From the NCBI GenBank assembly GCA_001949185.1, contig BDGG01000002.1, positions 4,144,448 through 4,208,447 of the forward strand: DNA of 64,000 nucleotides, given 5' to 3'. Shown one piece after another: positions 23,415 through 35,635 of this stretch. A program made the translations under genes and the position numbers. Position 1 is the first letter of the stretch. The number at the start of each line of letters is the position of its first letter. This stretch comes from Ramazzottius varieornatus (lineage: Eukaryota > Tardigrada > Eutardigrada > Parachela > Ramazzottiidae). The notes beneath the pieces are model-generated. The model saw only the letters and a list, made by a program, of their open reading frames with translations. It did no database searches and was not told the origin of the DNA.

Positions 23415-24186
23415 TCACCTAAAAGTAGGCATAGAACAACGTGACAAAAGCTAACTTAGAGATCACGTTCACCTTGAATTCAAAACTGCTATATCCTCCG
23501 TGCTTACCGCACTTCTTATCCGCCAATCTCCTGTACAGTTCCAGACGATCTAGTGATGCCGACCCCACCACGTACAAATTGACACGAAGATATCTGTCCC
23601 ACTCACTAGTCGAGGTGTTCCCTCCTTGTCTGGAAGAAAATTATCTGAAACTCCAGGAAAAACAGCTGCCAGCTTGCAAGTGCGCATGTTTACCGAAGAA
23701 TTACGACATAGTACGCACATCCGGCGAGGGCGACGGGTAGAGTGGGCGGCTGGGCGAGCTCGAGTGGGCTGGGCATGGTACGTGACCGTACGTCGAAAAC
23801 TCACCACTACTTGTTCCCTGCCCACCTCCGGTTGGGGGGGGGGGGGCANNNNNNNNNNNNNNNNNNNNNNNNNNNNNNNNNNNNNNNNNNNNNNNNNNTG
23901 GGGGGGGGGGGGGCAGCAACTCTGATTCTTGACCGAGTATCTTATCTAGGGAGTTGTTCGAGGTTGTTGTTAGCGGCCATGGAAGTTCTATAACGGTTTG
24001 ACCAGCTGGAGTGCCGAAAGCATCTGAATGCGAAGCATCGCATAGCTGAAGACCTGAGGTACGTATGTATTATGGAGGACCGTGGGAGCCTGGGAGAATG
24101 AATGGATGATCTGTTAATCTTCCATTCATCATGCGTACGGCAGACTATGTCTTAACGGCATACAGAGCTACTGGTTGTGTTTCAGG
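23415..24186. other. Divergent PBDC1/TOP3B spacer with assembly gap
   Basis: Upstream regions of PBDC1 (-) and TOP3B (+), so regulatory sequence for both is likely here. It contains a 50-N gap flanked by G-runs. TTTCAG directly precedes the TOP3B ATG, suggesting a spliced 5' leader. Confidence 0.5.
23849..23898. other. Assembly gap (50 N)
   Basis: Exactly 50 undetermined bases flanked by poly-G tracts (about 13 G on each side, GGGCA repeated). The true length is unknown; the round number suggests a scaffolding placeholder at a hard-to-read G-rich repeat. Confidence 0.97.
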
Positions 24187-27100
24187 ATGCGGTCGGTATT
24201 GATGGTGGCTGAGAAGCCTTCACTGGCGCAGACGATCGCGGAGATTCTTTCCAACGGAAGTTTACGTTCCCGAAAGTCATCCAGCCGGGCATGTTCTGTC
24301 CACGAGTACACTGGACCATGGCCATATACCAACGAGCAAGTACTGTACAAGATGACCAGCACATGTGGGCATGTCATGGGAGTGGACTTTCCCGGACGCT
24401 TCAACAACTGGAACGCCACTGATCCAGCAGAACTGTTTGACTGCCCTATAGAACAGAAGGAAGCCAACGAGTCACTGGCTATCCCACGAATGCTCAACCA
24501 AGAAGCTCGCGGTGTAGACCTGCTGGTACTCTGGCTGGACTGCGATAAAGAAGGAGAAAACATCTGCTTTGAAGTCATCCAATCGGTCGAGGGTGCGTTG
24601 AAGCCTTCGTACAGGAATGAGAGGAACATTCTCCGAGCGAAGTTCAGCGCCCTGACTCCAAAAGATATCCGACATGCGATGAACACTCTTGGAACGCCGA
24701 ACAAGAACGAATCTTTGTCTGTCGATGCCAGAATGGAGCTTGACGTGAGTACTGGCTGCTTCTTGGTTACCGCTGGTTCTTGCAGATTGTGCGGCTGGGA
24801 CGCCCAGCGGGCTTCATGTGTACTCGCTTGGAAAAGCTGCATACGCCGAGCTCTACACTTAACATGAGATCGGTGTATGCAGGTTCATGTCGCTCATATA
24901 CCTATGTAGTTCTGAACTAGTACTCCGTTTCGTTACAGCTGCGGATCGGATGTGCTTTCACTCGCTTCCAAGTACGTGCAAAGTTATGAAAGACGTTTCC
25001 TCTTCTTTTCACTACTCGATAGACCACACTGTGTAAGTTACAGACGACTTATTTCAACGGGAAGTTTGGAAACCTCAACAGTTCGACCATTTCCTTTGGT
25101 CCTTGCCAAACTCCGACATTAGCCTTCTGCGTGCGGCGCCATGACGAGATTCAGCAGTTCAAACCGGAACCTTACTGGGTTATCATGCCGACACTGATGA
25201 CTCCCGCTGGCGAGACCTTCACGCCTTCATGGACCAAATCTTCCGTCTTTGACCGTCAAGTAGGCGAGATGCTGACCAAGCACGTCAAGGAAGCCAGGTC
25301 TGCCGCAGTGACGTCCATCTCTTCCCAGCAGTGCACAAAGGCACGACCGATGGCTCTAAACACTGTCGCGCTGTTACGGCTAGCTTCTGCTGGTCTCGGG
25401 ATGGCACCTAACTACGCCATGCAGGTACGATTCATGATATCAAAAACAAACCAGAAGGAACGCTTACGTTTGAATCAATTTCCATAGGTTGCCGAGCGTT
25501 TGTATACGCAAGGTTATATTAGCTATCCTCGCACAGAGACGTCTAGTTATCCTGATAACTTCGACCTTCGTGCTACTGCTATAGAAGTTGGAAAAGTGAA
25601 TGAATACTCCGGTGTCGTGCAAAGAATTCTTCAGCAGGGCATCAAGAAGCCGAAGAAAGGTACGGATGTGGGAGACCATCCGCCCATCACGCCAACCAGG
25701 GCTGCTACGGAAGGAGGTCTTGGGGAAGCGTGGAGGATCTACGACTATATCTGCCGACATTTCCTGGCCACCATCATGAATGTATGACTTAGTAGTTAAG
25801 TTGGTGTTTGTTAGAGAGAACGAAATGTCTCAATATCGAGATAGTAATCAGAACATTCTGTTTCTCCAGGATTGTACCTACACGGAAACAACGGCCCTTA
25901 TCGCGATAGGGTCCGAAGAATTCAAAGTGACCGCGACGAAAGTGATCGATCCCGGTTTCACTTCAGTACTATCTTTCCAGGTATGGTGTTTAGTGAAATA
26001 CAGACAGAGCGGATTTTTATTCGCCGACTATGACTTTTATTATTTTGTTCTATAGGCCATTTCCGGTTCTGACATGATCGACATCAAGCAAGGTATGAAT
26101 CTGCAGATTCAAGACGTCAAACTCATTGAACGAAAGACCACACCGCCGGACTACCTGACCGAGAGTGAGCTGATCAAGCTGATGGAGACCAACGGTATCG
26201 GAACCGACGCTTCCATCCCAGTCCACATTAACAACATCGGTCAACGTGGATACGTCACCGTCAGTACCACAGGTCGCCGTCTGATTCCGACCACACTAGG
26301 TATCCTCCTTGTCCATGGGTACGAGAAGATCGATCCTGACTTGGTGTTGTCGACTATGAGGTCCGGCATGGAGAAACAGCTCAACAAAATTGCTGCAGGC
26401 GAAGCGGACTTCGGAGCAGTGAGGGACCACACGTTGACAGTCTTCAAGGCAAAGTTTAGATATTATGTAGAGAAGATTGCGCTGATGGAAGGTCTGTTCG
26501 AGACGTCCTTCACGACGCTGAACGATTCGGGAAAGCCGTTCAGTCGGTGTGGGAAGTGTCAGAGGTTTATGAAACTGATATCGACCAGGCCGCCGAGGCT
26601 GTACTGCGGATACTGTAACGAGGCCCTCCAACTGCCTCCACAGGTATGTCATGCCTTATTTTGGTCGTTCGACAAGAAGAAAAGCAATCTTGAAAACAAA
26701 GTGAGTCAGCAGTTAAATTTTTCTAGAGGTTGGAAGCCATTATAGGCTTCTTTCAAACACCTCCATACAACAAACTGTATAGCTGTCGTATTGCTATGCA
26801 GTGCAGGTTTCTGCAGAGTGATTTCAACTTGTCGGTCGTCGTCAAGTCATACTTCCTGGTTCCTTCTTGGCTATATAAGTTCTAAATTTCAAATTTTTGA
26901 ACTCCTGTGGTGTTTTTTTATTCTTTTGGTTTCAGGGCAATTACGGACTGCACCAGGAGCTGAAATGCCCACTAGACGGTTACGATCTCATCTTCTGGAC
27001 AACAGCGGCTCGTGGAACGCCGCTCTGCCCGTACTGCTACAACAACCCACCCTTTCCTGACATGCCGAAGAACGCTCCTTGTATGAAGTGCACTCATCCT

Positions 27101-27568
27101 TCCTGTCCTCACTCGATGGTGGTGAATGCGGTGCGGACCTGTTACGGTTGCGACACAGGCAACCTCGTTCTCGAGACTTCCGCTGGACTCAAGAAGCGCA
27201 TCTCCTGTAATACATGCTCACTCAAAATCTACCTCGGTGAACAGAAGAAGGTGAAAGTCAAGAGTGGCAGTGCACCGTGTGGACAGTGTGGTGGTAGGCT
27301 CATGACGCTGGAGGACAAGGATGGTGTGGAGAAGACTGGGTGTATTTTCTGTGAGGATAACATGGGACAGAGATGTAGGGTGGACTATAGAGGGCCGAGG
27401 GAAAGAACCGGTGGACGAAATAGACGAGCCAGAGGTGGGATGCAGGCTAGAGGAGCTAATGGTCCAGGTCGCGGTGATTTCCGTGGGTCCGGTCCTCCAC
27501 GAAGACCAGGCGGCAGTAGAGGGCGCGGACGAGGTCGCGGGATGCGAAGAGGAGGCGGAGATTACTAA
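24187..27568 (+). CDS. TOP3B: DNA topoisomerase 3-beta (type IA), 7 exons
   Basis: Type IA topoisomerase that relaxes negative supercoils; the animal enzyme also acts on RNA. Exons: 24187-24744, 24939-24971, 25044-25424, 25488-25781, 25870-25980, 26056-26643, 26936-27568; 865 residues (human 862). The TOPRIM domain begins at VLMVAEKPSLAQTI (catalytic Glu) and has WLDCDKEGENICFEV (metal-binding acids). The active-site Tyr lies in QGYISYPRTET. Further marks are GDHPPITPT and GIGTDASIPVHINNIGQR. The C terminus has several Cys-pair zinc modules (CGKCQRFM, CPYCYNNPPF, CGQCGGR) and ends in an Arg/Gly-rich tail from about residue 800, the RNA-binding RGG region typical of TOP3B and absent from TOP3A. 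All catalytic residues I can identify are intact. Confidence 0.96.
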
Positions 27569-28056
27569 CTTCATCCGTCGAAAACTAGCGAGTTTTACTG
27601 CGGAAAATCATCGCTGTTTCTGTCTTGTTTTGGCTGTGATTGTTTGTTCGTGTTGAGTATAAACTGTTCCTACACGCGCGTGGCCTAACTGTTAGCATGG
27701 AAAAAACAGTTGGCAGCCGGCCGAAAGCGGCAATGGCCAGTTTATTTAGTGTGCGCTGCCGCTTTCGGCAGGCTGGCAACTGTTTTCTCCGTGCCAACAG
27801 TTAAGTTAGGCCAGGCACGTGTACTCGTAATAGTTTTTTCGAACGATGTTAAGTTTTGTACATGAACTAATCAAGACTCTTTTATCCCAACAAGATACAT
27901 CAAAATTTAATTATGACTGACCCCGTGCCTTTAGCTACGTATCAATACCGTACAAAACATTATCCAATGCGTTTCAGGAGAATGCTACTAGCTTAACTGG
28001 CGCTAACAAATGTGGGAAATACCCGTGCAGAATGTCTGAAGACAAAATAATCTTAG
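27569..28056. other. 3' spacer between convergent TOP3B and TLS1
   Basis: Holds a long imperfect palindrome (listed separately) and AT-rich sequence; no exon seen. Confidence 0.6.
27673..27820. repeat. Palindromic element of about 148 bp (MITE-like)
   Basis: The left arm (GGCCTAACTGTTAGCATGG, AAACAGTTGGCAGCCGGCCG, AAAGCGGC) pairs with a right arm that reads its complement (GCCGCTTTCGGCAGGCTGGC, AACTGTTTTC, GTGCC, TTAGGCC) over some 55 bases with few mismatches, around a central loop. No open frame inside. Confidence 0.75.
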
Positions 28057-29748
28057 TCATTTGCGTCTTTTCGGCTTTTTCTCCTTCTTCTCCTCGAGGT
28101 TCTTGAAAATCTCATAGGAAGCGATATCGGCCGACGATCCTGCGTCGACTGGGTCTTCTTCGCCCTTGCGTCTACAAGTATCTGGTCGTGGGGCGGTCAG
28201 AGACCTAATATCTTCACGAGCCGCTTCCGGCTGAGCTTCTCGGCTGTACATCTCCATGTTATCTGCAATGAAAACCAAAACGCTGAATGTTTACAGACAT
28301 GTCAATATAAATAATGTATGTCAGAAGAAGTGGTAAGTCTTACATCGAGCATGAAGTACGCTTACAACTTGACGCTCTCCGGCTTCCGTGGAAGCAAGTT
28401 TGGACTGCCTCGTCTCAGGACTTTCTGCCCGGAGCTTCGCCATCAACCGTCGTTTCGCTTCTTCGGTGGCTTCGATATTCTTTATCTTAGCTCTGTGTAA
28501 CAGAACGGCTCAGTATAACAGATGCAGCAGCCACTGGGATAATTATATGGCGGAAATAATGGATTTAGAACTTACTCGATGCCCAAGTCGACTTCCGGGA
28601 TGCCAGACAGCATCTGATGAGACAGCATTTCCTCAGACTTCTTCCCGGTTTCTCGCTTGAAGTTCTCCGCCACCACAAGAAGAGCGTCCTCGGGCCGTAT
28701 GACTTGTCTAAAGCGCACATTCAATGTTATAATATTCAACAGGTATCCGTAAATACATCAAAAGGAAGCTCAGGCTGAGTTCCCCGTACCTCATAGAAGC
28801 CGGTAATTCCGAGCCATCCGACGCCGGCACGCCGGTCTTTCTCTTTGCTATCTCGTCTTCGATGAACTTCATCCTGGAAAAACATTTGGACATATCGAAA
28901 CATCCGCTAAAATTCAAAATACAGTAAAATTAATGCATTTATGGTAACTCACATGTCGTAATCTTCGTCTCTTCTTTGGGTCTCGGCGGAGAACTCGGTT
29001 CCGATATCGATATGCTGTCCACCGGATTCCAGTTGGCTGGGTAGAGCAGCCCTGCAATGTGGAAATCAAGCATGTTAGCTTACCGGTGTGCCACGAAAGA
29101 GCAGAAATTTTCCAAGGCGTTTCCCTACGTACATTGCTTTAGCTGTTCTGTAGGTGACCATCCCTCCTGTCCGCATTTTCTCAACATCGCCATCCTACAA
29201 CATGATTCGGGGATCAAGAATTGGCTGTGCAAGCGTGCAGTTTGGAGCATCGCATGCAGCCCGCGACGCAACCGCAGTTGACCGGAAGTCGACCAGGCTG
29301 TGGATAGGCATCACAGGCTATCCCAATAATAGAGCAGAATGCATACCATGCTGGATATGGTAGGTAAAGCTTCAATGTGCCCGGCGGTCAGATTTTCCAC
29401 CCTGTCAAACAGAGAGATGTTAGTCGCGTTCCATCAGCTCGGAATAATCAGTTTCGGCTACGAGTGCTTGAATAAAAACGCTTGCCTCTTCTTACATACG
29501 TTATCCCATGTTGTCGCTTCCGGAGTTTCTGTATTTCCAAGAGATCTGCCAGAGGTATGCTAAAACGGCAACGTTTCCCTTTTTAGGATAACCCCATTGA
29601 TGATTAAGATCTCGTGGACTCACGAAGCCGACGTCCCCTCGTCGTTGTCTTCAACTTCATCTTGCGTACGCTTCCTCGCGTTCGAGTTCCTAGGACGTCT
29701 TCCCTTGAGTTCAGCAGAGTGAGACTTGCCTTCCCCTTCCTTCTCCAT
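28057..29748 (-). CDS. C9orf78: TLS1/C9orf78 homologue (splicing and telomere-silencing factor), 9 exons
   Basis: Member of the fission-yeast Tls1 family; family members bind the BRR2 helicase and influence splicing. Exons, 5' to 3': 29748-29624, 29559-29500, 29401-29347, 29194-29133, 29051-28953, 28873-28790, 28707-28576, 28492-28344, 28262-28057; 323 residues (human 289). Diagnostic blocks are LLEIQKLRKRQHGI, VEKMRTGGMV, IGTEFSAETQRRDEDYDMM, KFIEDEIAKRK and EMLSHQMLSGIPEVDLGIEA followed by KIKNIEATEEAK. The N terminus is basic with RRPRNSNARKR, and the C terminus is a Lys-rich KKEKKPKRRK, both nuclear-signal-like. The last intron joins LHARY to NMEMYSRE; the alternative donor three codons earlier breaks the frame. 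Confidence 0.92.
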
Positions 29749-30258
29749 GTCAGATAGCGCAAACAGCAAATCTGAACGGTGCTAGGGTATACTCAAGAGA
29801 ATCGGGGCCGAACGAGTAGAAATGAGGATCACGAGATCAGAGATCGCACCCGCACATTCGCAATTAACAACAACTACTCGTAAATCAACTTAACAATACC
29901 CAAGGGGACTCTGAATCGCAAACTCATCAGAGGAAGCTCGAGCTCCAGACAGCACGATCCGTTTTTCAGGATTATTCCCCGATTTTTTTTTTCTGGTTTT
30001 TCCAATTTGTTTAGTTTCTGCCGAATCATGTCTGATCAATCAAATTCGCGCGAATCAACTGGCGAAAACAGCTAGTTGATTAACAAAGAATTGATTACTC
30101 TCAGGACCCTGCCGGTCGGACAAGGGTACGGCCGACAGGGTATGACGTAACTCATGCTGCCTGTTGTACGATCGGCAGCGACGCGGCTGGGTAACTAGGT
30201 AGGAAGGTAGAGGATCGTACAATGGTACAATCGCCAGGGTGGGTGGGTAGGTTCGTTG

Positions 30259-30434
30259 ATCACTAGTGGTTGACCATTGATCTTGGTAGATTGACCACTA
30301 GTGCCTAACCGTTGGTCTTGCTGTCTTGACAACTAGTGGTCGACCATTGGTCTTTCTAGGTTGAGCACTAGGGGTCGGCCATTGGTTTTGCTATGTTTAA
30401 CCACCGATACTAGCCATTGGCATTGATAGGCAGA
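30259..30434. repeat. Degenerate 35-bp tandem repeat, about 5 units
   Basis: Units begin at 30259, 30294, 30329, 30364 and 30400, spaced 35, 35, 35 and 36 bp. The consensus starts ACCACTAGTGGTCGACCATT and continues GGTCTTG.., ending TTG. The last unit is the most diverged. Confidence 0.85.
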
Positions 30435-31633
30435 CCGCCCAGTCGCAGCTGGTTTATTGGCCCGTCCTTCCTGTCTATTGGTCAATCGGCGTGGTAACCG
30501 GTCTGGGCTTCCAGATGTGAATGAACCTTGGTTCCCATCCTTTGATCTTTCCGCCATAGGCTCAGGCTTGCCATAGTTTCCCGAATTTAAGGGCGTTAGA
30601 ATGCCTGAACAGCTTTCTACGATGACTCAAGCGGTCTATGACTCATTCTAAAGCTCCGCAGGAAGACCAGCCTTTTGGGCGGAGCTCTCGCAAAAATAAC
30701 GAGCGGACTAAAACAAGCGAGCTTGCGAATATTGCGACCCTGCACAGCTGGAAGGTGTAAAAACTCAACCAATCAAGGAAGAAAGTTCGGAACTGATCTT
30801 GCCCACAATAGGAAAGCGGGTTGATGCGGAGCTTCCGGCACCTTCAGTTGTATATTGTTGTTAACTTAGTGTTAGGATTCGCAGGAGCAGTCTGCTGGCG
30901 AATTCTAGCGTGTCAGGAAAGGCGCTTCTTGTTTTTATGAACTATCACTGGCTTTGTATCGTTGCAGAGACCACTGGAACAACGAGCTTGACCAAGTTGC
31001 GCAGATGGATGGATCGAAGTCTGACTCAAGTCTGTCCCTGTGAAGTCCCGTCGCACCGGTTTACCCGTTTCGCGGTAGAAGACGTTCATGTTCAGAACCG
31101 AGGTACTCTTTTAAACGCATTTCTGGAGTACCGTTTCAACCTTCGTTTGCCAGGTGAGTATTCTTGAAATCTTGTGTGGACTGTACAAAGATAGCATGGC
31201 TGCCTAGGTAAGCTGCTTTTCTTATTTTGAAGAAAGTGAAGAGGTTTCTTCTGCTGTAGGGTTGGGCAGTACCACCTTCAGGGATGGGAAGGTTCGCGTC
31301 CTGATGTGTTCCTCCGACGATTACACTGATTTGCTGGATAACCAACGGACAACAGAAGTCTTTCGAGCTCGACGATGGAAGATTTCGTCGTCCGTGCGTT
31401 GAACTTTCGGGAACTCAGGAAGCCCCCAACGATCAAGGTACTCTTACGAAAACGCACAGCTTTTTCGCTGTCCCTGCGCCAGCGAGTGCCGACAGTAGAT
31501 CCTCATTGGCACAATATGTTTTACGTGCTTGAAATGGAAGGCGCAGAGTCAAATATTGGTAGTGTACATACATTTCCTGTGAACGAAATCTGAAATGGGT
31601 GCTGAGCATACAAAACGCACGTTATAGATATAT

Positions 31634-31700
31634 CATGTGGCGCACGCTTTCGTTGTACCTGATTGGATGGGCGCGCCATTTTGCACGCTTTTTGCCGAGC
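31634..31700. repeat. GC-rich hairpin repeat, copy 3 (diverged)
   Basis: CATGTGGCGCACGCTTTC matches the family core. The inverted arm is degraded, but the TTTTTGCCGAGC flank shared with copies 4 and 5 is present. Confidence 0.55.
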
Positions 31701-32535
31701 TTTAGAATAAATTAAACCGCTTCTGTCGTGCGCAGAAAATTCGAAAATCAACCGCAACGCGATCCTACTGTTCATCGCCAGAATTTCCCCATGTTTCAAA
31801 ATGGTTTCTACAAATTAATATCGGAGCTTTTCGGCATAGTATTCATTAGTCTGTTTTACCGTTTTGGCGTAAAATACTATGTAGTACGAGTATCAATGGC
31901 CAGGCACTAGCGAGAACTTCCGGGTCTCTCGATCAAAATCGCTCTTGCAATCGCCCAGAAAAGCCCTTCTGTTTTGTGGAGGTTTTCCGTTATCCGGCTT
32001 TCCATTGTGCTGGTAGTGCGTTCTTTCTAGGTGTTGGTCTGAAATATTCTTGTTACGTATTTCTGTTTCCTTAGTCGCCAGCGGCGATGATACTATGAGA
32101 GGCTTCCGCCTGAAATTTATGGTTTTGCGTTGAATGAGCCGCGTTTGTTGATTTCGACCTGCACATACTTTGTATGTCAAAAACGGCCGAGCTATCAAAA
32201 TTCTACAGTTGCACCCCATCAAAAGTCGCTATTATTACACTGAAGCGTCACAAAAACGGTGACTCAGGCCATTTTACAGAAAAGTGCGATGTTCTTCTGT
32301 TTGTTAGTGTTTGTTGGGTGTATCGACTTTACCTTGCCCAAGCCCAGTATTAGGCCACTCTTTTTCTCTTTCCTCCGGGTCACATTGCGCGCGTCAGTCC
32401 CATTGTACAGTAAGAGTTCGATCCGGACGTGAAATTTAGATCTGTGCTTTCGAAGGCTTTCGTTGACATACTGTAATTCCATTGAAGCAACTTATTTTTA
32501 CTGTAGAAGGCTCTGAATGGATTCTGTAAGTACCG

Positions 32536-35500
32536 ATGGACTGGAACAGTAACCAACTTCCTCCTCACTCAGAGATGGATCTGAAAGTTTCCGGTAATGA
32601 CCGCGACGGTCGACCGTCAATAATATCCATCCTATCGCGAGGCTCGGATGATCATACGGCTGAGACCAACTTCGACTCAAACGTAAGTCGTCGCAGGGAT
32701 CCAGATGAGATTCTTTGAGTTTCACGGCTAAAAACTCTATAAAGATGAAAAATTGCTTATGGATAGTACAGAAAGTAACCAAACGTTCAGTCAGCTTCGT
32801 TCTACATACAGTACATGTACTTTACGGTTCGACCTTCACCGGTAATTCTATCAACAGGAAAATCTTCCGACGTCCCCCAGCAAGAGCTCCGTCGACAAGC
32901 GGAAGAAGACCTTCTATTCCTCACCGTTCCAAACCATCATCGAGAGGACCGAAGGGTTCATAAAGTCCGGGCTGGAGAAACATCGTGGGAAGATCCGGAT
33001 TCCGGTTTGGACATTGGTCTTCCTGGCTTACAATGCATGTCTCATCTACGCCTGTATTCGAGACTTTCGCAAAGCCAAGACGCTCCTGGTCCTCACAATT
33101 GTTATCTACGTTTGCACCATCTACTGTAAGTGGATTAGTAGACCTCTGTGGATCAAAGTCGGGAACCTCACAGCACCGCTGGCCAAGAAACTACACAAAC
33201 ATCGCAGGATTCGCCGAAGGTACACCTTCAATTTGGCATAGATTTGGATTTGTCTGTACACATTTATGACACGCTGGCTCATACTTTACAGAGTTCAAGT
33301 GGTACTCTTCCTTTTGGCCGTGAGTATGTTTCTGGGCATTGACTGTTACCGCACTCCGGCGAGGTTACAGTCGCTGGCGGGAATATTTGGTCTTCTGGGT
33401 TTCGGTCTGCTGATATCAAAGCATCCATCCAGAGTTCCCTGGTACGAAACCTATATGCCTTTCAACTCCTAACATCGGGAGGGGGGGGCTGAACAATCAT
33501 ACGTGCAAAATCATTGTATCGAGTGACGCACCTCTTCATTTAGTAGCAATAGAGGTGTGCGCCCCTTGAGATAACAAGCTTGTACGTTGTGCTTGCCGAG
33601 CTCAGCAGTTCCTATTTGACTTCAGTTAGAATCTCAATAGTAAGGCGTTGTTATTGTTGCTTTTTCAGGTATACCGTGATATGGGGAATTGCCATACAAA
33701 TTATCTTCGCGTTGATCATTCTGCGATGGGACGCCGGTCGATCCATGTTCGAATGGTTCGGCGATATCTTTGACAGCTTGATTGACTTCACCAACGCCGG
33801 AAGTGAGTTCGTATTCGGAAAGTCGTACAAGGACCATTTCTTTGCATTTGGGGTAAGCTATCCTCCTTCGGTATTACGCTTGGAAGTAGAAAAATTGTTA
33901 CTTCGTGACATACGACGATGGGATGTCAACACTAATGCAGGTTATGCCGGTCGTCGTCTTTTTCGGATTCATAATAGCGGCGCTGTATTACTGGGGAGCC
34001 ATGCAGTTCCTCATCATGAAAATCGGATGGCTACTTTATGTAGGTGGATCTTGAAATATTAGACGGTGGGCCAATACTGTAAAGTTTCTTCTTCAGGTTG
34101 TGATGGGCACTAGCGCCTGTGAATCTTTTTGTGCGGCGGCAAACATTTTCGTTGGTATGGTACGAGCATTCACCCACGCCTCAAAAACGTATTTTATTAG
34201 GCTCGAAGTCTCGAACTTTCCTTTATCTCATATCTGCTTGGTAGACGGAAGCACCGCTGATGGTCAAACCGTACCTGGAGCAAATGACGGCGGTAAAGAA
34301 TGAGTATCCTTTTGAGTTTCCGTATTGCAGCTTACCCTCTGTTCAGGCTGTTCATAGGGGACTTATTGAAAACAGACCACTTACGCTGTATGGATTCTGA
34401 CTTTTTCCAGAGCGAGCTCCATGCGTTATTCGTGGGAGGGTTCGCTAACGTTGCTGGCTCCGTACTGGCGGCTTACGCTAGTTTCGGAATTAGCGGTAAG
34501 CCACTTCTTGGTACCCTATATCATATTTCTGTCCGCCCACAAGTGCATAATTGGCCTCTTGGATTATTTTTTAGCTGTTCATTTGTTGTCCGCTTCGGTG
34601 ATGTCCGCTCCGTGTTCCTTGGCTCTCGCCAAATTAGTCTACCCGGAAACCGAGAAGAGTAATACCGGTTTTGACCAGATTCGCTTTGAACCAGGGTAGA
34701 TAAAGCTTCTGTCGTACTGCTGGTTATTAACCCATTCTCCATTTGATTCATCAAGCTATATGTTTCCAGACCAGAGCACAACGTGCTGGAAGCAGCGACT
34801 CTTGGTGCGACCTCGACTGTGAAACTAGTCAGCTACATCATCGCAACGATCATCTCCTGCCTGGCGGCACTGCAAATGTTCAACTGGCTCATTGGCTATT
34901 TGGGGTCCCTGATGGGCGTTGAGGGTCTGAGTTTCGAGGTAGCATTTGAAGAGGGTGTATGGTTGCAGTTTTCCTGAATCGTTCACAGCTATGAGTTTTA
35001 CAGATCATACTGGGTTATGTATTCATCCCGCTGGCGTGGGGAATGGGCGCGGACTGGGCGGACTGCCAGAACGTGGGAGAGCTAGTTGGAACCAAGACGG
35101 TCCTGAACGAGTTCATCGCATATGTGAAACTCGGCGAGTTCATCAAGAACCACACTATATCGGTTCGTACTGCACAGAAATCCTTCTCTGGTATTTCACT
35201 TTGTTTGTGCTAATAATCGAAACTGTTTTGTTGCAGGAAAGGTCCCAGTTGGTGGCCACGTACGCTCTCTGTGGGTTCTCAAATATTGCCTCGTTGGGCA
35301 TCACGATCGGAGGGATGTCCGCTATGGCTCCAGGGCAAAGGAAGACCATCGTAGCGGTTGGAGTCCGCTCTTTAATAACGGGGTCCATGTCGTGTTTCAT
35401 GGTGGCCTCGCTCGCAGGTAAGAATGCGTCTTATGCGATTTGATGTTTGCCTTTCATCCGCGTGAAGGTCTTGATCTGTTTCGTAGCTTTGCTGGTCGAC

Positions 35501-35635
35501 GTGACGGCGATGAACCAGACTATGACGCTCCATCCGAATATCACAGTGTTGAACACCCCGATCTCCAATGCTACAGCACAATTCGTATTGAATCTCACGA
35601 CTTCTCATAACTTCTCAACATCCGGGCTATCCTGA
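32536..35635 (+). CDS. Concentrative (Na+/H+-coupled) nucleoside transporter, SLC28 family, 13 exons
   Basis: Plasma-membrane importer of nucleosides. Exons: 32536-32682, 32858-33219, 33292-33441, 33669-33852, 33941-34039, 34097-34159, 34245-34292, 34411-34495, 34575-34695, 34770-34938, 35004-35162, 35237-35417, 35487-35635; 638 residues. The N-terminal cytosolic segment is hydrophilic, then multiple hydrophobic helices. Family signatures are SKHPSRVPW, VIWGIAIQIIF, FTNAGSEFVFGKSYKDHFFA, EAPLMVKPYL, SELHALFVGGFANVAGSVLA, GTKTVLNEFIAY and TYALCGFSNIASLGITIGG. The position before the first-half nucleoside-binding motif reads GTSACESFCAAANIFVGM, where human CNTs have GSSPxESxxxxxNIFVGQ; the closing Gln is Met. 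The subtype cannot be assigned. Confidence 0.94.
33521..33570. repeat. GC-rich hairpin repeat, copy 4 (SLC28 intron 3)
   Basis: GAGTGACGCACCTCT and AGAGGTGTGCGCCCCTTGAG form inverted arms. The sequence runs on into GATAACAAGC and TTGCCGAGCTC, as beside copies 2 and 5. Confidence 0.7.

Larger units (their letters stand above)
29749..32535. other. 2.8-kb gene-poor stretch between TLS1 and SLC28
   Basis: Contains a 35-bp tandem array (30259-30434) and one degenerate hairpin-repeat copy (31634). Open frames at about 30970-31165 and 31252-31390, each bordered by splice-like signals, do not match any protein I recognise and are not called as genes. The segment nearest 32.5 kb should include the SLC28 promoter. 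Confidence 0.5.

Noticed and set aside
23626-23993. Open frames running through the N gap
   Set aside because: They depend on undetermined bases and poly-G translation; not evidence for a gene.
30259-30434. CRISPR array
   Set aside because: Contiguous degenerate 35-bp units without spacers, in an animal genome; it is an ordinary tandem repeat.
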